From Streptomyces hoynatensis (GTDB lineage: Bacteria; Actinomycetota; Actinomycetes; Streptomycetales; Streptomycetaceae), in NCBI RefSeq assembly GCF_003626535.1, contig NZ_RBAL01000003.1, positions 434,001 to 498,000 of the forward strand: a stretch of DNA of 64,000 nt. Direction: 5' to 3'. This document shows, piece by piece, positions 1 through 8,676 of this stretch (position 1 is its first letter; each line of letters begins with the position of its first letter). The notes under the pieces are model-generated. The model did no database searches. It was given only the letters and a program-made list of their open reading frames with translations, and was not told the origin of the DNA. A program made the translations under genes and the position numbers.

Positions 1-2
1 GC

Positions 3-668
3 CTGACCACCCCCCTCGTGCGGGAGCCGAGCGCGCTGCCGGGATGGCGCAGGGCACACGTCCTCTCCCACCTCGAAGGCGTCTGCCTGGCCCTGGCCGG
101 GCAGGCCAGGGCGGCGCTGGAGGACCGGCTGGCCGAGGTGTACGACGGCGGCAGGCCGGCCCGCGACGCGGCGATCGAGGCCGGCGCGCGCCGCGACGCC
201 GGCGCCCTGCGGGAGGCGGTGGCCGCCGCGCTGACGGCTGCCGAGCGGCAGTGGCGCCGGGTGGGCCCAGGGGATTGGACGCGCCGGGTCCGCTACCGCG
301 ACGCGGACCTGCGGGCCGCGCTGCTCGCCTGGTGGCGCGAGGTGGAGATCCACACGGCCGACCTGCTGCTCGGGCCGACGCCGGCCGACTGGACCAGGGA
401 GTTCTGCGGCCACGCCCTGGACTTCCTGGCACCGCGGGCGCCCCTGGGCCTGCGCCTGGAACTGGTGGCCACGGACGGCGGGGAACGCCGCACGTTCGGG
501 GAGGAGCCCGGGACGCCCGGGGAGGAGCCGAGCGGGGAATCCGGGCGCAGGGGTGAACTCCTCACCGTGCGCGGCACCTTGGCGGACCTGACGGCCTGGC
601 TCGCCGGCCGCGCCCCCACCGGCACCCTCACCCCGGCGCGCCTCCCCGCACTCCGCCCCTGGCCCTGA
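3..668 (+). CDS. Maleylpyruvate isomerase family, mycothiol-dependent enzyme (5' truncated by window edge)
   Basis: The frame is open to the left edge, so the true start lies outside the window; an in-frame GTG at 18 is not a convincing start. About 220 residues are visible. The stretch PSALPGWRRAHVLSHL matches the N-terminal helix of mycothiol-dependent maleylpyruvate isomerase/DinB-like proteins, which read as S-x-LPGW-x-R-x-HVL-x-HL. His of HVLSHL and the later EVEIHTADL (E..H) are the expected metal ligands. The C-terminal SCP2-like part contains a Gly/Glu/Pro-rich insertion (GEEPG.. GEEPSGE). The family transfers or isomerises substrates using mycothiol, the actinobacterial thiol, and acts in the cytosol. 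The exact substrate cannot be told. Confidence 0.8.
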   Translation: MTTPLVREPSALPGWRRAHVLSHLEGVCLALAGQARAALEDRLAEVYDGGRPARDAAIEAGARRDAGALREAVAAALTAAERQWRRVGPGDWTRRVRYRDADLRAALLAWWREVEIHTADLLLGPTPADWTREFCGHALDFLAPRAPLGLRLELVATDGGERRTFGEEPGTPGEEPSGESGRRGELLTVRGTLADLTAWLAGRAPTGTLTPARLPALRPWP

Positions 669-898
669 GGCCCCGTCCCCGCACCGCCTCCCTCAGCTCC
701 CCACCCCCTGCGGGGGGTAACCCCCGCCCCCGCCCTGGGGACAGCGCGGGGGCGGGCCGGGGGCCAGCCGGGTGGGCCGGGCCCCTCCGCCCTGGTGGGA
801 TGGCTCTCGATCACCGGCTCCGGGGACGGAACCGCCGCGGGCCACCGCCCGAGCGGTCCCCGGATGACCGGGCCATCCGAGCGGAAGAGGGATGCACC

Positions 899-2095
899 GT
901 GCACGTGGGGGAAAGGCGCCGGCCGGCCCGGCTGGTCCTGACGGGCCTGGCCGCGGTTCTGCTGGCCGCATCGACCGGACCGGCGGCGGCCGGGCCCCGG
1001 CAGGCCGGTCCACGGCCGGACGACCCGCTCCGGCAGCAGGTGGAGGCGATCCACGACACCGGCGCCGTCGGCGTGTTCGCCGAGGTCACCACACCGGGCA
1101 CCCGGCACGGCGCGCGCGCCGGGACGGCCGAGCGGGGCACCGCGGCGCCGATGCCGTGGAACGGCAGGTTCCGGATCGGCAGCGCCACCAAGACCTGCAC
1201 CGCCACGGTCGTGCTGCAACTCGCCGGCGAGGGCCGCCTGTCGCTTGAGGACACCGTCGAGCAGTGGCTGCCCGGCGTGGTGAGGGGCAACGGCAACGAC
1301 GGGAGCCGCATCACCGTGCGGCAACTGCTGCAGCACACCTCGGGCATCCCCGAGGTCCTGCCGGACATCCCCGCGTTGACCAGCGCGGACGGCTATCGGG
1401 CCGAGCGGCTGCGCAGCTACACCCCCGAGGAGGTGGTGGGGCTCGCCATGCAGCACCCGCCGGCGCCCTGCCCCGAGCACCCCTCCCAGCCCTGCCCGGG
1501 CACCGACTGGTCCTACTCCAACACCAATTACCTCCTCGCCGCGATGATCGTCCAGGAGGTCACCGGCCGGAGCTGGGCCCAGGAGGTGACCGACCGGATC
1601 ATCCGCCCGCTGGGCCTGACCGGCACCGAAACGCCCGGCACCCTCCCCTCCATCCCCGGCCCGCACGCCCACGCCTACGCCACGTTCGGCACCGGCACCG
1701 GCACCGGCATCGACGTGACGGAGCTCAACGCGAGCATGGCCGTCGGCTCCGGCTCGATCATCAGCACCGCCGGCGACCTGAACCGGTTCTACCGCGCGCT
1801 GCTCGGCGGCCGCCTGCTGGCCCCGGAACAACTCGCGGAGATGACGGCCACCGTGCCCGCGCCCGAGATCGGGGCGGACTACGGACTCGGCCTCGGCGAG
1901 CTCCCGTTGTCCTGCGGCGGCAGCTACTTCGGCCACCCCGGGGAACTGCTCGGCTACCACATGTGGGGCGGCGTCACCGCCGACGGCAGCAGGACCGCCG
2001 TCGTCTACGTCACCAGCGACGGCGGCCAGGACACGCAGCAGGCCATGCGGACGCTCGTGGACGAGGAGCTGTGCGGCACCGCTCCCGGAGACTGA
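899..2095 (+). CDS. Secreted serine hydrolase, class C beta-lactamase/D-Ala-D-Ala carboxypeptidase fold
   Basis: GTG start at 899, chosen because it follows a GAAGAGGG ribosome site and gives a clean signal peptide (VHVGERRRPARLVLTGLAAVLLAAS..AAA); an upstream in-frame ATG at 800 would bury it. The protein has 398 residues. Penicillin-recognising motifs are in order: SxxK as SATK in IGSATKTCT, YxN as YSN in WSYSNTNY, and a C-terminal HxG as HPG in YFGHPGELLGY. The family comprises DD-peptidases, esterases and class C beta-lactamases acting outside the membrane. SATK followed by a typical QLLQHTSGIP helix fits the 'serine hydrolase domain' group common in Streptomyces. It stands alone, so the substrate is unknown. 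Confidence 0.9.
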   Translation: MHVGERRRPARLVLTGLAAVLLAASTGPAAAGPRQAGPRPDDPLRQQVEAIHDTGAVGVFAEVTTPGTRHGARAGTAERGTAAPMPWNGRFRIGSATKTCTATVVLQLAGEGRLSLEDTVEQWLPGVVRGNGNDGSRITVRQLLQHTSGIPEVLPDIPALTSADGYRAERLRSYTPEEVVGLAMQHPPAPCPEHPSQPCPGTDWSYSNTNYLLAAMIVQEVTGRSWAQEVTDRIIRPLGLTGTETPGTLPSIPGPHAHAYATFGTGTGTGIDVTELNASMAVGSGSIISTAGDLNRFYRALLGGRLLAPEQLAEMTATVPAPEIGADYGLGLGELPLSCGGSYFGHPGELLGYHMWGGVTADGSRTAVVYVTSDGGQDTQQAMRTLVDEELCGTAPGD

Positions 2096-2191
2096 GCCCT
2101 TTCGGCGGCCCACCGGCCGGACGCCGCCGGGGACGGCACCCGCACCGCCGGGTCAGGCGGCCGGAGCCGCCCCCGGCCGGGCCGGGGCGCG

Positions 2192-3043
2192 TCAGTGGCC
2201 CTCGGGCGCCGTGGCCACGTCGACGTCCAGGCCGGCGTCGCGGCAGTCCTGGAGCGTCTGCGCGTCGGCCGAGGCCCCGGTGATCAGCAGGTCCGCCTGG
2301 CCGATCGGGCAAATGGGGGCCAGTTCCACCCTCCCCACCTTCGAGCCGTCGGCGACGACGACGCAGCGCGCCGCGGAGCGGATCATGGCCTGCTTCAGCT
2401 CGGCCTCGGGGAGGTTGAGGTTGGTGAAGCCACGGCGCGGGTGCACGCCGTTGCAGCCGAGGAAGACGGTGTCGGCGTTGACCTGCTCCAGGATTCCGGT
2501 GCCCAGCGGGCTGACCAGGGAGTGCTGGAGCGGCCGCAGGGTGCCGCCGGTGACGATGACGGTGTAGCGCGGGATGGCGGATTCCAGCTCCCTGGCGACG
2601 GACAGGCCGTTGGTGAGCAGCACGACGTCGTGCAGGTCCGCCCGCTCGACCAGGGCCCGCGCCACGGCGGTCGCCGTGGTGCCCGCGTCGAGGATGACGC
2701 TCTCGCCGGGGCTGATCAGCCGGGCGGCGAGGCGGCCGATCGCCGCCTTCTCCGCTGCCGCGGCACCCCTCGCCTCCTCGAAAGAGGACTCGATCGCGCC
2801 GCCCGCCCGGCTCGCGGGCATCCCGCCGGCCCGGTGCCTCGCCAGCGCCCCGCCACGCACCCGGCGCAGCCGCCCCTGCTTCTCCAGGCCGTCCAGGTCG
2901 GAGCGCACGGTGACGCGGGAGATGCCGAAGGCCGCCGCCAGGTCGCCGACATGCACGAAGCCGCGTTCCTCCACCATGCCCGCGATGCGCTGCCGGCGCT
3001 CCTCCGCGGGCACGCCCTCAAGGTCGACCACCACGAGGGGCAT
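2192..3043 (-). CDS. DeoR/GlpR-family transcriptional regulator
   Basis: 283 residues from the ATG at 3043; alternatives are ATG 3061 and GTG 3034, the last having the better spacing to GGGAAGG. The N-terminal winged helix shows the DeoR signature: ERRQRIAGMVEERGFVHVGDLAAAFGISRVTVRSDLDGLEKQGRLRRVRGGA. The C-terminal sugar-phosphate sensor domain is intact, with ILDAGTTATAVARAL, LLTNGLSVARELE, TGGTLRP, FLGCNGVHPRRG and VVVADGSKVGR. Such proteins repress sugar-catabolic genes until a sugar phosphate binds. No sugar operon lies next to it, so the target is not evident. It converges on the serine hydrolase gene. Confidence 0.88.
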   Translation of the reverse strand: MPLVVVDLEGVPAEERRQRIAGMVEERGFVHVGDLAAAFGISRVTVRSDLDGLEKQGRLRRVRGGALARHRAGGMPASRAGGAIESSFEEARGAAAAEKAAIGRLAARLISPGESVILDAGTTATAVARALVERADLHDVVLLTNGLSVARELESAIPRYTVIVTGGTLRPLQHSLVSPLGTGILEQVNADTVFLGCNGVHPRRGFTNLNLPEAELKQAMIRSAARCVVVADGSKVGRVELAPICPIGQADLLITGASADAQTLQDCRDAGLDVDVATAPEGH

Positions 3044-3430
3044 CCTTCCCAGCCCGTCCATTCCCTGTCAACGAGGGGCGGGTGCGGCCCGATCTTCCCT
3101 TCGGACACCCCCGCAATCCCGGGCGCCGGTGGCGCCGGGCCGGGTTCACGCAGGGCAGACGCGGCCACCGCGGCCGGTGGCGCGGGCCTCCTCGGCGCCG
3201 GCCCCCCTTTCCGTTGGCAAGGGGGAGACCGGGAAGCGAAAGCGTGCGCAAGGCCGACGGCCGCGGCGCGGGGGAGGGCCGGCGCCGCGACGGGCGCCGG
3301 GGCGGGGCGACGTATCCTCGGCGGTCGGGACGCGGATCTTGCCGGGGGACGCGGCGGGGCGGCCACCTCCCCGGGCCGCACGACGGCGCGGGGCCGGGCG
3401 ACCGCACGGGGACGAGAGGAGGGGACGCGG
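3044..3430. other. Intergenic region between divergent deoR-type and ABC genes, no gene seen
   Basis: 387 bases with no coding potential I would support. It holds the promoters for the two divergent genes. Near the right end is a strong ribosome binding site (GAGGAGGGG at about 3415-3423) that fixes the start of the ABC protein. No clear operator palindrome was found. Confidence 0.5.
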
Positions 3431-4174
3431 GTGCGTGGCGGCAGAGGCGCAGGCGGCGCTCACCCGGGCCGGGGGCCCGGTGCGGCCCCCGCGCCGGTCG
3501 CCGGCGGAGGGGGCGGCGCCGCGCCGGTGCTGCGGCTGAGCTCCCTCAGCCACCACTACGGGACCCACCGGGTCCTCGACGGGGTGAGCCTCGACGTGGC
3601 GGCCGGCGAGTGCGTGGCGATCCTCGGCGGCAACGGCGCCGGCAAGTCCACGCTGCTGCGCCTCGCCGCCGGGCGGGAGCGGCCGGCCGGGGGCGAGGCC
3701 AGGCTGCACGGCGCTGCCGCCGACGAGAACGACCCGCGGTTCCGGGCCGCGGTCGCCACCGTCCTCGACTTCGGCGCCTGCTATCCGGATCTGACCGTCC
3801 GCGAGCACCTGATGCTGGTGGCGCTGGCCCACGGACTCGGCGCCGCGGCGGACGGCACGGTGGACGCGGCGCTCGCCGAACATCGCCTGTCCGCCCGGGC
3901 CCACGGCCTGCCCGCCGGTCTTTCCTCGGGACAGACCCAGCTGCTCGCCCTGGCCGCGGCCTGGGTGCGGCCCCGCGAACTGCTGATCCTCGACGAGCCT
4001 GAGCAGCGCCTCGACGCCGGGGCGAGGGCGGACCTGGCCCGCCGGCTGCGGTCCGCCGCCGAAGCGGGGACCGCCGTCCTGATGGCCACCCACGACCCGG
4101 CCCTCGCCGCCGGGGCGGCCGACCGCGCCGTCACCCTCGACGACGGCCGCCTGCACCCGCATGACCTCGGCTGA
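3431..4174 (+). CDS. ABC transporter ATP-binding protein
   Basis: 247 residues. GTG 3431 is chosen because an AGGAGGGG ribosome site sits 8 nt upstream; a later GTG at 3527 would remove only a Gly/Ala-rich leader. All ATPase motifs are present: Walker A GGNGAGKST, Q-loop region before the LTVREHLML segment, signature LSSGQ, Walker B LLILDEPE and H-loop ATHD. It is the cytoplasmic engine of an ABC system whose membrane partner is the overlapping next gene. The closest remembered type is the single-ATPase exporters of the ABC-2 kind. The substrate is unknown. Confidence 0.92.
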   Translation: MRGGRGAGGAHPGRGPGAAPAPVAGGGGGAAPVLRLSSLSHHYGTHRVLDGVSLDVAAGECVAILGGNGAGKSTLLRLAAGRERPAGGEARLHGAAADENDPRFRAAVATVLDFGACYPDLTVREHLMLVALAHGLGAAADGTVDAALAEHRLSARAHGLPAGLSSGQTQLLALAAAWVRPRELLILDEPEQRLDAGARADLARRLRSAAEAGTAVLMATHDPALAAGAADRAVTLDDGRLHPHDLG

Positions 4175-5804
4175 GGCCCCCCGGCAGGCGCCGCCCACCC
4201 CGGAGCCCGCCGCGGCCGCCTCCGCCGGCGCCCTGGCCTACCTGCGGGAACGCCGGGCACCAGGGCGCCGCGCCGGCCGCGGGAACACCGCCTACACCCT
4301 CTACTGCGTGCTGCTCGTCACGGCCGTGTGGGGCGTGCCCTACCTGGCCGCCGCCCTGCGGGCCGCGCAGGACGGCAGCTGGCAGGGGCCCGCCGCCGAC
4401 CGCGTCCTGCACCTGCTGCCCGTGGCGGGCCCCGTGCTGTGCGCCCTGCTGCCGCTCGCGGCGGCGCGGCGGGCGCGCTGGCGCGGTCCCGTGCGGGTCG
4501 ATCCGCCCACCGCCGCCTGGCTGTTGCCGCACCCCGTGGCGCGCCGCGCCCTGTTGCTGCCCTCCTTCCGCCGCGCGGCGGCGCTGTGGGGAGGGGCGGG
4601 AGCCGCGGCCGGTGCGGCGGCGGGTCTGGTGCTGCACGCCCTGCGCCCGGGACCGTGGTGGGCGGCCCTGCTCGCGGGGGCCTGCGGCGGCGGGGCGGCG
4701 GGCTGCCTGGCGACGGCCGCCGGCGTGGTGACGCAGCGGCACGGCGGTGTGCCGCGGACCCTGCCCTGGGCGCCGCCGCTCGCCGCGGTGGCCGCGCTGC
4801 CCCTGGTGGCGGCGGCGGGCGGGGCGCCGGCCTGGGCGGGTGCCGCGGCGGCGGCCCTCGCCACGGCCGGGGCCGCGGCGGCCCTGACCGCGGCCCGCCG
4901 GGCGGCGCCGGCCATACCGGCCCGGGTGCTGCGCGAGCAGGCCGCGGCCGCGGTCCGGCTCGCCGCCGCCGGGTACGCGCTCGACCTGCGCCTGGCCGCG
5001 GCGACGGTGCGCGCCGCCCGCGGCCGGGCCCCGGTCGCCAGGCGCGGGCCGCCGCCTCCGCGCCGCGGGCGGCCGGCGGCGCTGCTGCTGGTGCCGTGGC
5101 GGGACGCCACCGGCCTGCTGCGGGAGCCCTCCCGGCTGCTGTGGGCGGCGCTGTGGTGGGCGGCGGCCCTGGCCTGCGCCTCCCTGCCCCATCCGGCCGC
5201 GGCCCTCGCGGCGCTGGTGGCCGGGTGCGCGGGAGCCTCCCAACTGGCGGAGCCGGCGCGGCTCGAGGGCGACGACATGCGGCGCTCCGCCGCGCTGCCC
5301 TGGCCGCCGGGGTCCCTGGCGCTGCGCCATGGGCTGCTGCCGGGCGCGCTGCTGCTGCTCACCGGCCTGCCCGCCGCGGTGGTCCTCGGCGGCGGGGCGC
5401 CGCTGCTGCTCGCGGGCGTGCCCGCGCTGGTGTGCGCGGCCCTGGTGCAGTCCTATCGCGGCGCCGTGCCCACCCGCCTGCTCATCGGCTCCGAGACGCC
5501 GCTGGGCAACACCGGACCCGTGCAGGTGCTGCTGTGGGCCTTCCGCGGCCCGCTTGCCGTCTCGGCCGCGCTGGGCCCGGCCCTGGTGGCCACCGCCTCC
5601 CGCGGCGCAACGCCCCCGGCGGCCTGGGCGCTCGCGCCGGCGGTGGGCGCGGCCGCGGCCTGGTGGGCCCAGCGGACCGCGTACCGCCTGCGGTCGGGAC
5701 CCGCGGGCCGAACCGGGGCGCGGCGGGGCGCGTGGCCCGGCGGCAGGTATCCGCTCGCATCGCGGCGCCACGGCATGGGACGCTCGGGCCCGACGGCGGA
5801 GTGA
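4161..5804 (+). CDS. Integral membrane protein, likely ABC permease partner (DUF6297-like)
   Basis: 547 residues. The ATG lies inside the 3' end of the ATPase gene (14 bp overlap), so the two are translationally coupled. After a cytosolic Ala/Pro N-terminus the protein alternates hydrophobic segments (for example TLYCVLLVTAVWGVPYLAAAL, VAGPVLCALLPLAA, WAALLAGACGGGAAGCL, LLLLTGLPAAVVLGG) with Arg-rich loops; I count about 10-12 membrane segments. It has no nucleotide-binding motifs. In streptomycetes such large membrane proteins following one ATPase gene are annotated DUF6297. The family assignment is from memory and transport substrate is unknown. Confidence 0.75.
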   Translation: MTSAEAPRQAPPTPEPAAAASAGALAYLRERRAPGRRAGRGNTAYTLYCVLLVTAVWGVPYLAAALRAAQDGSWQGPAADRVLHLLPVAGPVLCALLPLAAARRARWRGPVRVDPPTAAWLLPHPVARRALLLPSFRRAAALWGGAGAAAGAAAGLVLHALRPGPWWAALLAGACGGGAAGCLATAAGVVTQRHGGVPRTLPWAPPLAAVAALPLVAAAGGAPAWAGAAAAALATAGAAAALTAARRAAPAIPARVLREQAAAAVRLAAAGYALDLRLAAATVRAARGRAPVARRGPPPPRRGRPAALLLVPWRDATGLLREPSRLLWAALWWAAALACASLPHPAAALAALVAGCAGASQLAEPARLEGDDMRRSAALPWPPGSLALRHGLLPGALLLLTGLPAAVVLGGGAPLLLAGVPALVCAALVQSYRGAVPTRLLIGSETPLGNTGPVQVLLWAFRGPLAVSAALGPALVATASRGATPPAAWALAPAVGAAAAWWAQRTAYRLRSGPAGRTGARRGAWPGGRYPLASRRHGMGRSGPTAE

Positions 5805-5828
5805 TCTTCGGGAAGGGCGGCGGCGGAC

Positions 5829-6707
5829 ATGGCGGCGGGCTGGGAGTGGGACGACACCTTGTATCTGGGCTCCGCCCCCTACTACGCGCGCGGACGGCTC
5901 CCCTACGCCCCGGGGCTGGCGGAGGCGCTCGCCGCCGCCCTGGGCCTCGACGGCCGCGGGCGCCTGCTGGACGTGGGGTGCGGGCCCGGCATCCTCACGG
6001 TGCCGCTGGCGCCCCACTTCGCCGAGGTCGTCGGCGTCGACGCCGACGAGGGGATGATCGGCGAGGCCCGCCGCCGGGCGGCGGAGGCGGGAGTGGCCGC
6101 GAAGGCCCGCTGGGTTCGGGCCCGGGCCGAGGAACTCCCGCCGGGCCTGGGCCGGTTCACCGTGGCGGTCTTCGCCCAGTCCTTCCACTGGATGGACCGC
6201 GACCTGGTGGCGGCGCGGGTGCGGGGCATGCTGCTGCCCGGCGGGGCGCTGGTCCACGTCTCCGACCTGAAGACGGAAACCCCCGCCCCGGGGGGACTTG
6301 CGCACCCGGCGGTGCCCTACGCAGAGGTGCGGGCGCTGGTCGGGCGGTACCTGGGCCCCGTCCGGCGGGCCGGCCGTGGCCTGCTGCCGGAGGGAACGCC
6401 GGGCGGCGAGGCCGGGATTCTCGCCCGGGCGGGCTTTCTCGGCCCCGAGCGTCACGTCGTGCCCGGCGGGCAGGCGCTGGAGCGCACCGTCGACGACGTC
6501 GTCGCCTGGGTGTACTCCCTGTCCTCCTCGGCCCCGCACCTGTTCGGGGACCGCCGGGACGCCTTCGAGTCGGAGCTTCGCCGGCTGCTGGCCGGCGCCT
6601 CCGCCTCGGGCCGGTTCTCCGAGCGCGGGCCGGGCACCGAGTTCTTCGTGTGGCGGCCGGGACCGCGGGGCGGCGAGGGTCAGGAAGCCCCGGGCGCCGG
6701 GCGGTAG
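5829..6707 (+). CDS. Class I SAM-dependent methyltransferase
   Basis: 292 residues, with GGGAAGG upstream of the ATG. Motif I is LLDVGCGPGILTVPLAPHF, motif II ends VVGVDADEGMIGEARRRA, and a post-motif region FAQSFHWMDRDLVAARVRGMLLPGGALV matches the Methyltransf_11/25 class, where FHW replaces the usual acidic motif. The C-terminal half carries substrate specificity and ends FFVWRPGPR. It follows the ABC pair in the same direction after 24 bp, so it may be co-transcribed. The methyl acceptor cannot be inferred. A second methyltransferase of the same class (HWVDP motif) lies at 23.5 kb. Confidence 0.9.
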   Translation: MAAGWEWDDTLYLGSAPYYARGRLPYAPGLAEALAAALGLDGRGRLLDVGCGPGILTVPLAPHFAEVVGVDADEGMIGEARRRAAEAGVAAKARWVRARAEELPPGLGRFTVAVFAQSFHWMDRDLVAARVRGMLLPGGALVHVSDLKTETPAPGGLAHPAVPYAEVRALVGRYLGPVRRAGRGLLPEGTPGGEAGILARAGFLGPERHVVPGGQALERTVDDVVAWVYSLSSSAPHLFGDRRDAFESELRRLLAGASASGRFSERGPGTEFFVWRPGPRGGEGQEAPGAGR

Positions 6708-6758
6708 AAGGCCCGCGGAACTGTGCACGCCGAGGTAGCCCGCACGCTCCTGCATGTA

Positions 6759-6789
6759 GTAGAACTTATACGTGAGCGATAAGGTCTAC
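6759..6789. promoter_or_regulatory. Inverted repeat operator straddling the start codon of the small HTH gene
   Basis: Left arm GTAGAACTTAT (6759-6769) and right arm ATAAGGTCTAC (6779-6789) are inverted copies with one mismatch in 11. The 9-nt spacer contains the GTG start at 6772. A repressor bound here would block both transcription and initiation, so autoregulation by the encoded HTH protein is the simplest reading. Confidence 0.6.
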
Positions 6790-7044
6790 AACAGATTGTC
6801 GGTCGTGCGTGCGGAACGGAACGTCACGCGGCGGGCGCTGGCCGAGGCCGTCGGCGCGCATTACCAGACGATCGGGCACATCGAGCGTGGGCAGTACAAC
6901 CCGAGCCTTGATCTGGCGTTGCGCATAGCCGAGTTCTTCGCGCTGCCGGTGGAGGCGCTGTTCTCGCTCCAGCCGTTCCGGCCGCTCACGGACGAGGTGT
7001 ACGGCGCCCCCGGAAGCCCGGGATCGACACGGAGGAATGCCTGA
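6772..7044 (+). CDS. Small XRE/Cro-type HTH regulator
   Basis: 90 residues from GTG 6772. No ribosome site is visible and the start sits inside the operator, so a leaderless mRNA is likely. The HTH core is VRAERNVTRRALAEAVGAHYQTIGHIERGQYNPSLDLALRIAEFFALPVEALF, the compact Cro/C1 form that starts near residue 10 and has almost no extra domain. Its stop overlaps the next ATG (TGATG), so it is coupled to the membrane-protein gene. Small Cro regulators paired with a multi-membrane-span protein are common in Gram-positives, where the membrane protein may sense or sequester. That link is inference. Confidence 0.88.
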   Translation: MSDKVYNRLSVVRAERNVTRRALAEAVGAHYQTIGHIERGQYNPSLDLALRIAEFFALPVEALFSLQPFRPLTDEVYGAPGSPGSTRRNA

Positions 7045-7580
7045 TGGACAGCCGGCCGACGACCTACGACGCCACGATGCTCCGCGTGATGAACAGAGAG
7101 GAGGGCGCGCGCTGGCACGCCACCCGGGGCCGCCGCGCGGCCTGGACGGCGGCGCACGTCCTCCTCACCGCGGCCACCCCGGCCGTCTTCCCCCTGTCCG
7201 GGGACAACGGCGTGCTGCTGCTCGCGCTTCTCGTGCCGCTCCTCCTGGCCTGGTGCGTGTGCACCGGCGTGCTCAACGCATCCACGCGCGGCCTGCTCGA
7301 ACTGCGCGCCCGGGTGCTGGACGAGCGGCAGCTGGCCGAGCGCGGGCGCGCCCACACGACGGCACACCGGGTGCAACTCGCCTGCCTGGTGGCGGTGCTC
7401 GGCGCGCTCCTGCTCGCCGAGCGGCTCACCGACTCGGGCGTCGGCACCGGCACTCTGCTCGCCGCGCTCTTCGCCCTCCTCCTCACCCACTGGCTGCTTC
7501 CGCTGTGGATCGCGGTCCTGCGCACGGCCGACGAACCCGAGGACGACCCGGTCGCCGCCCGGGCCCCCCAGGCCGGCTGA
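7044..7580 (+). CDS. Hypothetical four-span membrane protein, coupled to the HTH gene
   Basis: 178 residues. The ATG shares one base with the preceding TGA. Four hydrophobic segments are visible at about residues 29-49, 56-78, 112-130 and 139-161, with an Arg/Glu-rich loop (ELRARVLDERQLAERGRAH) between the second and third. There is no recognisable catalytic motif. The loop after span 2, with DERQLAERGRAH, recalls DUF2178/DUF3169-type proteins that follow small HTH genes, but I am not sure of the family. The probable role is as partner or target of the upstream regulator. Confidence 0.72.
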   Translation: MDSRPTTYDATMLRVMNREEGARWHATRGRRAAWTAAHVLLTAATPAVFPLSGDNGVLLLALLVPLLLAWCVCTGVLNASTRGLLELRARVLDERQLAERGRAHTTAHRVQLACLVAVLGALLLAERLTDSGVGTGTLLAALFALLLTHWLLPLWIAVLRTADEPEDDPVAARAPQAG

Positions 7581-7674
7581 CCCGCCCCGCGGGCGCCCCG
7601 GCCGCCGGCCCCCTCCTCCCCGTGTGATATCCACATGACCTGCGGATGAACGAGGAAGGTACGGGGGTGGACCG

Positions 7675-8613
7675 GTGACGCAAGCGGGCCTGAGGCTGTG
7701 GCCCCGCATCGTGCGGCACGGGGAGGAAGTGCGGCGTGCCGCACGGCGGCGTGACTGGCCCGAGGTCCGCCGGCAGATCCTCGCGGCCCCCCAGGAGGAC
7801 TGGGCGATGCCGCTGAGCGGCCTGCGCGGGGTGGCGGACGTCCGCCCCTGGCTGGCCGGGCTGATCGCGACCGAACCCGAGCCGGCGCTCGCCCTCCTCG
7901 CCTCTGGCTCCTGCCACATCGTGTGGGCCTGGGATGCCTACACCGCCGCCGCCAAGGCGGCCGGGCGGGACATCGACCATCGGCGGTGCCCGGAGTTCCA
8001 GGAGCGGCTGCGGATCGCCGAGGCCCACCTGCACGAGGCCATCGAGCGGGAGCCCACCTGGGCCGAGCCGTGGCACCAGCTGCTGTTCACCGCCCGCGGG
8101 CTCCACGTGGGACCGGACGCCGCCCGGGAGCGGTTCGAGACGGCCGTCCGCCTGGTCCCGGGACACCTGGGCGCACACGCCCAGTACCTGCAGCAGCTGA
8201 CGCCCAAGTGGGGCGGCTCGGAGGAGGCGGCGCACCACTTCGCCCACGCCGTGACGGCCGGGGCGCCGCCGGGGAGCCCGCTCGGGGTGCTGATCGCGCA
8301 GGCCCACCTGGAGTCGATGGTCGCGCGGAAGGGCGGCGCCCTGGCGTACCTGCGCCGCCCCGCCGTCCGGCGTGACCTGCACGAGGCCGCCGAGCGTTCC
8401 GTGCGCCACCCCGCCTACCGCAGGACCGCCGGCTGGATCTGGCAGCACAACGTCTTCGCGATGGCCTTCGCCCTCGCCGGCGAACGGGAGGCCGCCCGCG
8501 ACATGTTCCGCCTGCTGGGCGGCCGGATCTCCGCCTCCCCCTGGAGCTACCTCAACGCCGGCCCCGTCCGCGGCTACCGGCAGTGGCGCCACCGCTGCGG
8601 CGTCTGGCTCTGA
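7675..8613 (+). CDS. Conserved hypothetical protein with TPR-like helical repeats
   Basis: 312 residues from GTG 7675; GAGGAAGG lies about 15 nt upstream, a long spacing. The protein is alpha-helical, with repeats of helix pairs such as RLRIAEAHLHEAIEREPTWAEPWHQLL and ARERFETAVRLVPGHLGAHAQYLQ, which read as tetratricopeptide-like units (A-x-x-x-L then P-x-W/H-x-x). There is no signal peptide, membrane span or catalytic motif. Similar stand-alone proteins occur widely in Streptomyces without known function. Confidence 0.7.
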   Translation: MTQAGLRLWPRIVRHGEEVRRAARRRDWPEVRRQILAAPQEDWAMPLSGLRGVADVRPWLAGLIATEPEPALALLASGSCHIVWAWDAYTAAAKAAGRDIDHRRCPEFQERLRIAEAHLHEAIEREPTWAEPWHQLLFTARGLHVGPDAARERFETAVRLVPGHLGAHAQYLQQLTPKWGGSEEAAHHFAHAVTAGAPPGSPLGVLIAQAHLESMVARKGGALAYLRRPAVRRDLHEAAERSVRHPAYRRTAGWIWQHNVFAMAFALAGEREAARDMFRLLGGRISASPWSYLNAGPVRGYRQWRHRCGVWL

Positions 8614-8676
8614 GCCCGCGCCTCCGGCCCCCCGCCCCCCGGTACCCGGCACGGTCCCGGGGCGCGGGCCGCCGGG

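Noticed and set aside
2195..3430. Upstream extension of the ABC gene as a long fusion
   Set aside because: It runs antisense through the DeoR gene and is Arg/Gly/Ala-rich; the strong ribosome site at 3415 marks the true start.
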